Of a stretch of DNA of 12,174 nt, positions 6,739 to 12,174 are shown piece after piece; within the stretch, counting starts at the first letter, position 1, and each line of letters begins with the position of its first letter. Origin of the DNA: Salinirussus sp. (GTDB taxonomy: Archaea > Halobacteriota > Halobacteria > Halobacteriales > Haloarculaceae); NCBI GenBank assembly GCA_028275005.1, contig JAQCNN010000100.1, forward strand, positions 1 to 12,174. The letters run 5' to 3'. Below the pieces are notes generated by a model. That model did not search any database. It had not been told where the DNA came from and worked only from the letters and a program-made list of their open reading frames with translations. A program made the translations under genes and the position numbers.

Positions 6739-7137
6739 TTACAGGTCCCGCCCGTCGTCGACAGTGATATCGGCGTGTAACTCCGACCGGAGCGCGCTGT
6801 GGACGTGACAGATATCCTCGGCCTGGTCGATAACGGCCTCGACGTCGTCCCCGAGTGCCGCCTCGACCCCGATGTCGAAGCTGACGCCCTCGAGGTCGTC
6901 GTCCTCGTCGAGATCGACCCCGACATCGACCTCGATGGCGCCGACGTCTTCGTGGCCGAGCCTGTCGGCCGCGACCCTGAGTGCCGGGACGAAACAGGCC
7001 GCGTAGTCGGCGGCGAGTACCTGATTCGGTGTCGGCCCCGTCTCGCCGGTCGCGTCGGTTGTCAGCTCCCAGTCGTCGACGACCCCGGTGACGGCGTAGC
7101 CCTCCTCGCTCCGGCTGGTGACTTCGATGTCTGGCAT
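6739..7137 (-). CDS. OsmC/Ohr family protein (thiol peroxidase fold)
   Basis: This 132-residue protein belongs to the OsmC family, whose members detoxify organic hydroperoxides with a pair of cysteines. The two cysteines are in the expected places: Cys48 in DYAACFVPALRVAA, at the start of the long central helix, and Cys110 in AEDICHVHSALR near the C-terminus. The N-terminal strands (EEGYAVTGVVDDWELTTDA), followed by GPTPNQVLAADYAAC, match the family's typical strand-to-helix transition. A catalytic Arg cannot be assigned with certainty by eye. The start is taken as the ATG giving MPDIEVTSRS, because GGTGGT immediately precedes it and the family begins here; a possible start four codons upstream adds only MCGG. 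The length is slightly short but normal for OsmC. It is cytosolic and acidic as expected for a halophile. Whether it reduces peroxides or has another thiol role is not shown by sequence. Confidence 0.88.
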   Translation of the reverse strand: MPDIEVTSRSEEGYAVTGVVDDWELTTDATGETGPTPNQVLAADYAACFVPALRVAADRLGHEDVGAIEVDVGVDLDEDDDLEGVSFDIGVEAALGDDVEAVIDQAEDICHVHSALRSELHADITVDDGRDL

Positions 7138-7161
7138 ACCACCACACACTTGGCGTGGGGC

Positions 7162-7167
7162 GAAAAC
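7162..7167. promoter_or_regulatory. AT-rich patch in the divergent region between the OsmC-like and CPTCG genes
   Basis: The hexamer GAAAAC (GTTTTC on the minus strand) is the only AT-rich stretch between the two divergent starts. It is centred about 28 nt before the OsmC-like ATG (7137), a good distance for a minus-strand TATA element. It is only about 21 nt before the plus-strand ATG at 7186, which is slightly too close. I therefore assign it more readily to the OsmC-like gene. Weak evidence. Confidence 0.25.
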
Positions 7168-7185
7168 GGTTGTGCCGCCGGTGAG

Positions 7186-7497
7186 ATGGCCGACGACCCG
7201 AGGGACGGCTGTCCGACCTGTGGGTCACGGTGGACGACAACACCTATGAGCACTCCCCGGCCAGTGGCCGGTATGGACGCCGCTCAGGTGGTCGTCGGGC
7301 TGGGGTACGTGGGTCTGCTCGTGGCAGCCGGTGCAGGCCTCGCTGTCAGCGTCGGGGCTGTCACGGTCCCTGCCCCGCTCTCCGACGCCGCCCTCCTCGA
7401 GCCGGTGTTTCGGGCGGTCCGGGGCCTCCCGCCGGCCGGCTTGGTGGCGACGGTCGTTCTCGTGGTCTGGGGGCTCTGGCGGCTCGCAGGCCCCTGA
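7186..7497 (+). CDS. Small CPTCG-motif membrane protein, two predicted transmembrane helices
   Basis: This 103-residue protein is not one I can name. Residues 9-13 are CPTCG, a zinc-knuckle half-site with Cys9 and Cys12; there is no second Cys pair, so any metal site would need a dimer or a partner. After a short polar linker come two hydrophobic segments, about 33-60 and 83-100 (GLVATVVLVVWGLWRLAG), both long enough to span a membrane. The ATG at 7186 is chosen because it is the first start that includes the CPTCG motif and it is preceded by GGTGAG. Alternatives are ATGs at 7246 (83 residues) and 7273 (74 residues), which would lose the cysteine motif. The frame stays open upstream to 6799, but that portion is antisense to the OsmC-like gene and looks like a shadow. 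The gene's TGA directly abuts the stop of the convergent membrane protein gene, with no spacer. Confidence 0.6.
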   Translation: MADDPRDGCPTCGSRWTTTPMSTPRPVAGMDAAQVVVGLGYVGLLVAAGAGLAVSVGAVTVPAPLSDAALLEPVFRAVRGLPPAGLVATVVLVVWGLWRLAGP

Positions 7498-8055
7498 TCA
7501 CCGCCCTCCCCCGGCCGGCAGCGACCACCAGCCGTAGAGGAACCCGCCGAGCCCGCCGAAGGTGGCGGGGTAGAGGACACCCAGGTCGACGAACAGCCGG
7601 ACGGCGGTGGCGTCGAGCGGCGACACGGTGGGGACAGTGGCCGCGGCGAGGACGTGACTGAGTACCAGAGAGGCGAGGTAGCCGACCGCGAGGCTCGTCC
7701 CACGCACGACCGCCGGGATGACCGCTTCCGGGTCGCCGTCTCCGGCGGTCGTGTACCCCACGACGAGCAGTGTGAGCGCCAGCACCGTGGCAAAGATGAC
7801 CGTCGGCGAGCCGAGTGAACCCGACGTGTAGCCCCCGAGACTGGCGTGGAGGCTGTACACCCAGAAGACGAGCAGGAAGGGCGCAAGTAGCGGCACGGAG
7901 GCGTCCTGGACCCCGACAGCCGAGCCGAGTTCGACGGCCAGGACGGTGCCGAAGACGGTCAGGAGGTACGCCTTTCCCCCTGCCGAGAGCCCGCGAACCA
8001 GGCTCCGGGGTGGGGTCGGGAGCGTCCGGGTGTACCGGCCCGTCCAGTCGACCAT
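7498..8055 (-). CDS. Integral membrane protein, about five transmembrane helices, function unknown
   Basis: This 185-residue protein is strongly hydrophobic, with predicted membrane segments near 28-45, 54-71, 83-102, 118-139 and 156-177. A short positively charged N-terminus (WTGRYTRTLPTPPRSLVRG) precedes the first helix, which suggests a cytoplasmic N-terminus. No transporter, protease or enzyme motif is recognised; the last helix ends in GGLGGFLYGWWSLPAGGG. I cannot place it in a named family, though small multi-helix proteins of this kind are common and uncharacterised in haloarchaea. The ATG at 8055 is chosen because GGGGAGGT directly precedes it and a TATA-like TTATTTAG lies 23-30 nt upstream. 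The longer open frame to 8208 adds 51 non-hydrophobic residues that run back into the adjacent hydrolase gene. It converges with the CPTCG gene, with which it could share a membrane role. Confidence 0.82.
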   Translation of the reverse strand: MVDWTGRYTRTLPTPPRSLVRGLSAGGKAYLLTVFGTVLAVELGSAVGVQDASVPLLAPFLLVFWVYSLHASLGGYTSGSLGSPTVIFATVLALTLLVVGYTTAGDGDPEAVIPAVVRGTSLAVGYLASLVLSHVLAAATVPTVSPLDATAVRLFVDLGVLYPATFGGLGGFLYGWWSLPAGGGR

Positions 8056-8077
8056 ACCTCCCCGTTGTCCTCCGAGG

Positions 8078-8085
8078 CTAAATAA
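8078..8085 (-). promoter_or_regulatory. TATA box of the five-helix membrane protein gene
   Basis: The minus-strand octamer TTATTTAG stands out in GC-rich surroundings and lies 23-30 nt before the ATG at 8055, close to the haloarchaeal consensus for a TATA element. The gap between the upstream hydrolase stop (8132) and this ATG is 76 nt, so the gene has its own promoter rather than depending on read-through. Confidence 0.55.
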
Positions 8086-8131
8086 CGGGGCCCCGTGTCC
8101 CGTGTGGGCACAACGGGGGGTCGGCAGCCGC

Positions 8132-8854
8132 TCAGAGCTCGTAGGACTCGTCGCCGTCGAGCGCGACGACCTCGGCGTCTGACCCCGTGGCGGCGACCTC
8201 GTCGGCAAAGTCCTGTGGGTCCTGCTCGATCGGCGGGAACGTGTCGTAGTGCATCGGGAAGGCGTAGTCGACGTCGAGCCAGTCGACGGCGACCGCGGCC
8301 TGCATCGGCCCCATCGTAAAGTGGTCGCCGATCGGGACGGCGGCGGCGTCGGGTTCGAGGAACGGGCCGACGACGTCGCGCATCTCCGACATCAGCCCGG
8401 TGTCGCCGGCGTGGTAGAATGTGGTGGCGTCCGCGTCGGAGACCTGGGTCGGCTCGGTGTCGGAAATAACGTAGCCGGCGGGCGAGCCGCCGTTGGGTGC
8501 GACAAAGCCCTCCCCCATCCCGTTGGTGTGGTCGGCCCGGTGCATCGTGACGTAGGCGTCGCCAATCTCGACGGTGCCGCCGAGATTGAACCCCAGTGTG
8601 TCGTCCTCGGCGATGCCGTGCTGTTCGGCGAGGTGACCGACGACCTCCGGGGTGCCGGCGACGGTCGTGTCGGTGAACGCGCCCACGTCCGCGACGTGGT
8701 CGTCGTGACCGTGTGTGGCCAGCACAGCGTCGGGTGTGTCTATGTCCTCGGGCGCCCGGTCGGTCTTTGGGTTGGCGAAGAAGGGGTCGATCAGCAGCTC
8801 CGTCGATCCGACTTCGACGTGCCACGTCGAGTGGCCGTGCCAGGTGACGTGCAT
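8132..8854 (-). CDS. Metal-dependent hydrolase, UPF0173 / metallo-beta-lactamase superfamily (UlaG-like)
   Basis: This 240-residue protein has the metallo-beta-lactamase fold. The metal-binding motif THGHDDH is at 47-53 (His48, His50, Asp52, His53), followed by His109 in ADHTN, Asp151 in HAGDTG and His202 in MHYDTFPP, so both metal sites look complete. The N-terminal MHVTWHGHSTWHVE and LLIDPFFANPK are typical of the UPF0173 branch, whose length is normally about 220-240 residues. Members are soluble hydrolases; the substrate of most, including this one, is unknown. The start at 8854 is taken because the conserved strand begins with this Met and a TATA-like GGATTAAG lies 27-34 nt upstream; an open extension of nine codons is not conserved-looking. 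The gene lies between a secreted protein gene and a membrane protein gene on the same strand, each with its own promoter-like box, so an operon is uncertain. Confidence 0.93.
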   Translation of the reverse strand: MHVTWHGHSTWHVEVGSTELLIDPFFANPKTDRAPEDIDTPDAVLATHGHDDHVADVGAFTDTTVAGTPEVVGHLAEQHGIAEDDTLGFNLGGTVEIGDAYVTMHRADHTNGMGEGFVAPNGGSPAGYVISDTEPTQVSDADATTFYHAGDTGLMSEMRDVVGPFLEPDAAAVPIGDHFTMGPMQAAVAVDWLDVDYAFPMHYDTFPPIEQDPQDFADEVAATGSDAEVVALDGDESYEL

Positions 8855-8880
8855 ACTGGTCGTTCTACACCCGACGGCCA

Positions 8881-8888
8881 CTTAATCC
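8881..8888 (-). promoter_or_regulatory. TATA box of the UPF0173 hydrolase gene
   Basis: On the minus strand GGATTAAG is the only AT-rich patch in the 61-nt gap between the secreted-protein stop (8916) and the hydrolase ATG (8854). It is centred about 30 nt upstream of the ATG, consistent with a leaderless or nearly leaderless transcript. Confidence 0.5.
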
Positions 8889-8915
8889 TACCCGACACCG
8901 CTTGCACGTGAGCTC

Positions 8916-11363
8916 TCAGGCGGAGCCGCCGCCTGCCGACCCGCTCGCTCCACCACTGACCGGGCTACGCCCCCCGCCGGCGCCACCGTCGCCGGGGCTG
9001 TCGCCCGCTCCGGTCGCGTTCCCGGCGCCGGTCACCTCGTACGCGACTGTGACCGGTTCGGGGGCGGTGTAGGGAACGCCGTCCTCGTCGACGACCCAGT
9101 CGACCCGGAGTGTGGCGGTGTTGGTGCCGTTCGTGAGCGGCTCGCGCCCGAGGCTCTCACCGCGGACCTCGAGACGTGCCACCTCGACGGAGCCGGTGGG
9201 GGTGTCCGCGTCGAACGCCATCAGCTCGGTCGTCGACTCCCGCGGAGAGACCCCGCCACCGGCGCTGACCCGGCTCGCGTTGACATCGGCGTCCAGCCGG
9301 AGCCTGACGTCGGGGTCGCCGGTCCGGTTCGCGCTCAACGCCAGCGCGCCGGCCCCGCCGGTCAGGCCGGTCAGCGTCACGTTGGTCCTGACCTCCTCGC
9401 CGGCACCAACGGTGAGTGACTGCGCCCCGAGTTCGAGCCCGACCGGGTGTTCCTCGGGGGTGCCGACGACGAACCGCCCGTCCGCGACCGCGCCGCCGTC
9501 GCGGGTGTCGGCGCCGCTCACCACCACGTCGTAGAGGCCGGGCCGGAGGTCGGCGACGTCGGCAGTGAGGCCCAGTGACCCCTCGTCGCCCCGGTCACCC
9601 ACCGCGATACGGGCCGCGGGCTGGCCGTCGACCGTGTCGATACCTTCGAAGCCGTCAACCTGTCCGAAGGCCTCACGCAGGTCTGTGGCGCCTGCCGCGC
9701 CGCCGCGGAACCGGTCGGCACGCACGTGGACTTCGTAGCTCTGGCGGTCGGAGTCGAGGGTGAGCGAGAGACGCCGCTCACCGGCGGCCACGTCGACGAG
9801 CGTGCGGTTCGTCTCGACCCGGAAGAGGCGCTGCTCCTTGACCCGGAACGCCGCCTCGCTCCGGTCGGCCGGCCCCTGGACCCGGCCGTCCTCGACGGCG
9901 ACCGGCCGGTCGTACGGCATCCGGAGCACGTATCTCCCCTCGGGGAGCGTCGCCGACTCGAAGACCGCCGTCCCGTCGTCGCCGAGTGTGACCTGGCGGA
10001 CCTCCTGTGGCTCGAACTCGCCGAACTCCCCGGGGAGCCTGACGAGCGTGTAGGTGTCGGCGAGCCCGGCGTCACGAACCCGGATGTCCTGGCCCCGGTA
10101 GTGGGTCTCGTTCGAGGCGAGGGCGGTGTCGGCGGCCAGACTCGCGTCGCCCGGAGCCTCCGTCGAGGGGACCTGGATCGTCCTGAAGACGGCGTTGAGG
10201 TCACCCTCTGAGAGGCCGGCCCCCTCTAAGCCGGCGACGCGCAGGCTGTCGTCGCTCCGGGTCATCGCGGTGACCCGGGGGACATCCTCGACTGTCCCGC
10301 CGGCCAGTTCGGCCCCGTCGGCGCCGACGCCGAGAAGTCTGACCGAACCCGTCTCTCCGGGGCCCGCGATGCTCTGGCCGGCGAGGAGCAGCCCGCGCTC
10401 GGTGCCGAAGACACGGGTCAACTGGACGTCGGAGCCGGTGCCGTGGACCCGGGTCCAGCGCACCTGCCCGTCACCGTCGAGACGGGCGGTCAACGCGCCG
10501 GAGCCGGCGTCGAACCCGGGCCGGTGGCGGCCGGCGACCAGCGCGCCGCCGTCGTCGGTCGGCACCGCGCCGAGCACGCCGGCGCTCTCGATACCGGGGT
10601 AGGTCTCGTTGAACACCGGCTGGCCCGACTCGGCGGTCCGGAGCACCCACGGCTCGTCGAAGCCGACCGACCCGGCGAGCAGGAACCCGTCGTCGGTCGC
10701 CCGGACGGACCCGACCCGGGCCTCGACGTCGTAGGTCCGCTCCCAGGCGACGGTCCGACCGTCGTACTCGGTCAGGCGAACCCCGCTCCCGGGGACCTGT
10801 CTGGCGAGTGCCACACCGTCGTCGGTGTCGACGAGAGAGCCCCCGGTCCCGGCGGTAAAGCCCAGGGTCCCGTTCAGCGACTCCTGCCAGCGGACCTCAC
10901 CGCCGCTGCTTGCCTTCCCGAGTCGCACGTCGGCCGACCGGGACGACCCGGGACCCCTGGCACCCCCTCGACTCTCAACGAGGAGGAAGTAGATGCCGTC
11001 GTCGGCAGCGAGCACGTCGCGGACCGCGGTCGTGTTGCCGTTCCCGACGCTGGTCGACCACTCGGTCCCGTTCTCGCCGACACGGGCGAGGGTGGCGGTG
11101 GTGTTGGCCAGCGCCGGCCGGCTGCTGGCGTTCGGTGCCACCTCGACACCGCCGGCGACGAGGTCGCCGTCACTCGCCTCGTCGACGGCCAGGAAGGCTG
11201 TTCCGTCGAACTCGCTGTCTGCCTGTGTCGTGGCGTTGGCCGTCTCGGTGGACACCGCCGAGGGCTGTGTCGTCGCCGACGCGGTCGCCGGGACCGCCGT
11301 CGCGACGGGGCTGACGACCAGGAGGACGACGAGACAGCACGCGGAGGCCGCTCTGCGTTGCAT
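8916..11363 (-). CDS. Large secreted protein: beta-propeller-like repeats, S-layer-like region, cohesin-like region
   Basis: This 815-residue protein starts with a Sec-type signal peptide: MQRR, a hydrophobic core at about 8-24, and a likely cleavage after ATASA near residue 30. Residues about 55-385 hold roughly seven repeats built on an 'xDDGxLLAG ... DGxVRW' pattern (for example 224-231, 270-278, 296-303 and 323-329), which fits a seven-bladed propeller. Residues about 420-632 (GQDIRVRDAG, FRVKEQRLFRVE, LREAFGQVDG, LRPGLYDVVVSG) resemble repeats from haloarchaeal major cell-surface glycoproteins. Residues about 640-780 look like a cohesin-type beta-sandwich (LTVGAGEEV, GSVEVARLEVRG). The last 35 residues are Gly/Ser-rich and lack a PGF-CTERM motif or membrane helix. 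Several N-X-S/T sequons suggest glycosylation. The start at 11363 is chosen because the signal peptide begins there and a TATA-like box lies about 30 nt upstream. Function unknown; an extracellular binding or wall-associated role is inferred. Confidence 0.85.
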   Translation of the reverse strand: MQRRAASACCLVVLLVVSPVATAVPATASATTQPSAVSTETANATTQADSEFDGTAFLAVDEASDGDLVAGGVEVAPNASSRPALANTTATLARVGENGTEWSTSVGNGNTTAVRDVLAADDGIYFLLVESRGGARGPGSSRSADVRLGKASSGGEVRWQESLNGTLGFTAGTGGSLVDTDDGVALARQVPGSGVRLTEYDGRTVAWERTYDVEARVGSVRATDDGFLLAGSVGFDEPWVLRTAESGQPVFNETYPGIESAGVLGAVPTDDGGALVAGRHRPGFDAGSGALTARLDGDGQVRWTRVHGTGSDVQLTRVFGTERGLLLAGQSIAGPGETGSVRLLGVGADGAELAGGTVEDVPRVTAMTRSDDSLRVAGLEGAGLSEGDLNAVFRTIQVPSTEAPGDASLAADTALASNETHYRGQDIRVRDAGLADTYTLVRLPGEFGEFEPQEVRQVTLGDDGTAVFESATLPEGRYVLRMPYDRPVAVEDGRVQGPADRSEAAFRVKEQRLFRVETNRTLVDVAAGERRLSLTLDSDRQSYEVHVRADRFRGGAAGATDLREAFGQVDGFEGIDTVDGQPAARIAVGDRGDEGSLGLTADVADLRPGLYDVVVSGADTRDGGAVADGRFVVGTPEEHPVGLELGAQSLTVGAGEEVRTNVTLTGLTGGAGALALSANRTGDPDVRLRLDADVNASRVSAGGGVSPRESTTELMAFDADTPTGSVEVARLEVRGESLGREPLTNGTNTATLRVDWVVDEDGVPYTAPEPVTVAYEVTGAGNATGAGDSPGDGGAGGGRSPVSGGASGSAGGGSA

Positions 11364-11387
11364 ACGCTGTGGCCTGCTCGCCGAGCC

Positions 11388-11399
11388 ACATAGTAATGA
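11388..11399 (-). promoter_or_regulatory. Candidate TATA region of the secreted-protein gene
   Basis: The minus-strand run TCATTACTATGT is centred about 30 nt before the chosen ATG at 11363. Its position supports that start and argues against the longer open frame beginning at 11411, which would place this element inside the coding region. Confidence 0.45.
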
Positions 11400-11480
11400 C
11401 CGGTCGCTCAAACGGGAGTTTTTGTTACGCTGTCACACGACCAGCGGGGCCGGCGACGCTCCCCCGGCTCCGGTTCGGGG

Positions 11481-11494
11481 CTGTCGTCGGACAG
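11481..11494 (-). terminator. Small hairpin just after the phosphodiesterase stop codon
   Basis: CTGTC-GTCG-GACAG forms a perfect 5-bp stem with a 4-nt loop, beginning 5 nt beyond the minus-strand stop codon (11500-11502). No U-rich tract follows on the minus strand, and archaeal termination depends mainly on such tracts, so this may be chance. The remaining gap 11364-11480 holds the next gene's promoter and nothing else I can identify. Confidence 0.2.
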
Positions 11495-11499
11495 TCGAC

Positions 11500-12174
11500 T
11501 CAGGCCGCTTCGGGGGGGTGGTCGACGCTGAGGAGGTCGACCCCGGCGCTCCGGCACGCCTCGAGCACGTCCTCGGTTGCCGTCCGCTCCGGCGGGGCCG
11601 TCTGGACGCGCAGGCCGCGGTCGTGGGCCGCCGCGACCAGCTCCGGCTCCGACCCCATCCCGTAGAAGGTGTGGACCGTCTCGCAGTCGAGGTGTGCTGC
11701 GGTGTCCAGCCCGAGTTCGGGTGCGTCCTCGAACAGCCCTTCGTAGAGGATGTGTCCGATGTCGGCCGACGGGCCGAACTGGGTGACCTCGTAGAGCGCG
11801 AGCGGGCTAAAGGAGATCAGAACCGCGTCGTTGTCGTGGTCGGCGAGTGTCTCCAGGACCTCGTCGGCGAGCCCGACGTCTTTGAGTTCGACCTGGACGC
11901 CGGTGTCGTCGGGGATGGCAGACAGCGCCTCGTCCAGCAGCGGGACCCGCTCGCCGGAGTCGAGCACCTCCACCTCCCGCAACTGCTCCCACGGGGTCGC
12001 GACCACGCGCCCGCTGGCCCCGGTCAGCCGGTCCAGCGTCTCGTCGTGAAAGACGACGAGTTCGTCCGACCGGCAGCGCCGGACGTCGAGTTCGACCCAG
12101 TCCGCGGTCTCCGCGGCCTGTTCGAACGCCTGGCGCGTGTTCTCCGGAAACGCCCCGCCGTACCCGCGGTGTGC
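11500..12174 (-). CDS. Glycerophosphodiester phosphodiesterase (GDPD family), 5' end cut by window edge
   Basis: The visible 224 residues hydrolyse, by family knowledge, glycerophosphodiesters to glycerol phosphate and an alcohol using a divalent metal in a TIM barrel. Reading in from the window edge, the protein opens AHRGYGG with the catalytic His of HRG, then PENTRQAF at 10-17, VELDVRR at 27-33 (metal ligands Glu28 and Asp30), VVFHDETLDRLT at 40-51 (second catalytic His43), and VELK at 95-98. Later strands include AVLISFSPLAL and LLSVDHPP near the end. Since HRG normally lies within the first ten or so residues, only a few N-terminal residues are missing. The GTG at 12004-12006 is an internal codon, not the start. 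No signal peptide can be judged. It is similar to cytosolic UgpQ-type enzymes. The next gene on this strand starts 137 nt downstream and has its own promoter-like box. Confidence 0.93.
   Translation of the reverse strand, partial: AHRGYGGAFPENTRQAFEQAAETADWVELDVRRCRSDELVVFHDETLDRLTGASGRVVATPWEQLREVEVLDSGERVPLLDEALSAIPDDTGVQVELKDVGLADEVLETLADHDNDAVLISFSPLALYEVTQFGPSADIGHILYEGLFEDAPELGLDTAAHLDCETVHTFYGMGSEPELVAAAHDRGLRVQTAPPERTATEDVLEACRSAGVDLLSVDHPPEAA

Noticed and set aside
6799..7185. Upstream extension of the CPTCG protein frame, open for 129 codons
   Set aside because: It lies antisense to the OsmC-like gene and looks like a shadow; only the part from 7186 has the cysteine motif and the membrane helices.
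8056..8208. 51-codon extension of the five-helix membrane protein
   Set aside because: The extension is polar, overlaps the 3' end of the hydrolase gene, and skips a strong ribosome-binding-like sequence and TATA box just before the ATG at 8055.
7959..8825. 288-residue Arg-rich minus-strand frame overlapping the hydrolase
   Set aside because: It is out of frame with the UPF0173 gene, very rich in Arg and Gly, and unlike the acidic proteins of a halophile.
10443..11393. 316-residue plus-strand open frame opposite the secreted-protein gene
   Set aside because: Composition is typical of an antisense shadow, with no promoter-like box or family motif; the minus strand encodes a signal peptide and regular repeats here.
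11364..11411. Start of the secreted protein 16 codons upstream
   Set aside because: It would put a polar leader before the signal peptide and place the TATA-like element inside the coding sequence.
12004..12006. GTG as the start of the phosphodiesterase
   Set aside because: The same frame continues to the window edge and encodes the HRG, ENT and ExD motifs, so the GTG is an internal valine codon.

Overview
The window looks like chromosomal DNA of a halophilic archaeon (class Halobacteria). Base composition is very GC-rich with strong G/C bias at third codon positions, the proteins are rich in Asp and Glu and poor in Lys, and several genes have an AT-rich TATA-like box about 25-30 nt before the start codon with little or no 5' leader. 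I do not assign a genus. I see no tRNA, rRNA, CRISPR array, insertion sequence or phage gene. Coding density is high and the longest gene-free stretch is 237 nt (2463-2699).

Region 1 (6-2462, minus strand) is one large gene for a fused folate-biosynthesis enzyme. It has an N-terminal dihydrofolate synthase/folylpolyglutamate synthase (FolC) domain, a linker domain of about 120 residues, and a C-terminal dihydropteroate synthase (FolP) domain. In haloarchaea such linkers have been linked to flavin-dependent reduction that replaces classical dihydrofolate reductase, so the protein may be trifunctional.

Region 2 (2700-6218, plus strand) diverges from it and is the most interesting part. It is a tight three-gene operon: a soluble VWA (metal-binding MIDAS) protein, a eukaryotic-type Ser/Thr protein kinase carrying a C-terminal FHA phosphopeptide-binding domain, and a PP2C-type phosphatase. 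Spacings are 7 nt and a 4-nt ATGA overlap, so the three products are probably made together and form a reversible phosphorylation circuit. The domain trio recalls bacterial TerY-type VWA/kinase/PP2C modules and the kinase-phosphatase-FHA control unit of type VI secretion, but no tellurite-resistance or secretion genes are visible here.

Region 3 (6250-8854) is a run of small genes, mostly on the minus strand. It holds an uncharacterised haloarchaeal protein (resembling DUF5799), an OsmC/Ohr-like thiol peroxidase-family protein, a small plus-strand protein with a CPTCG motif and two membrane helices, a five-helix integral membrane protein, and a metal-dependent hydrolase of the UPF0173 metallo-beta-lactamase fold.

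Region 4 (8916-11363, minus) encodes a large secreted protein: signal peptide, about seven propeller-like repeats, an S-layer-like middle region, a cohesin-like beta region, and a Gly/Ser-rich tail without a recognisable membrane anchor. Region 5 (11500 to the window edge, minus) is a glycerophosphodiester phosphodiesterase cut only a few residues from its N-terminus.
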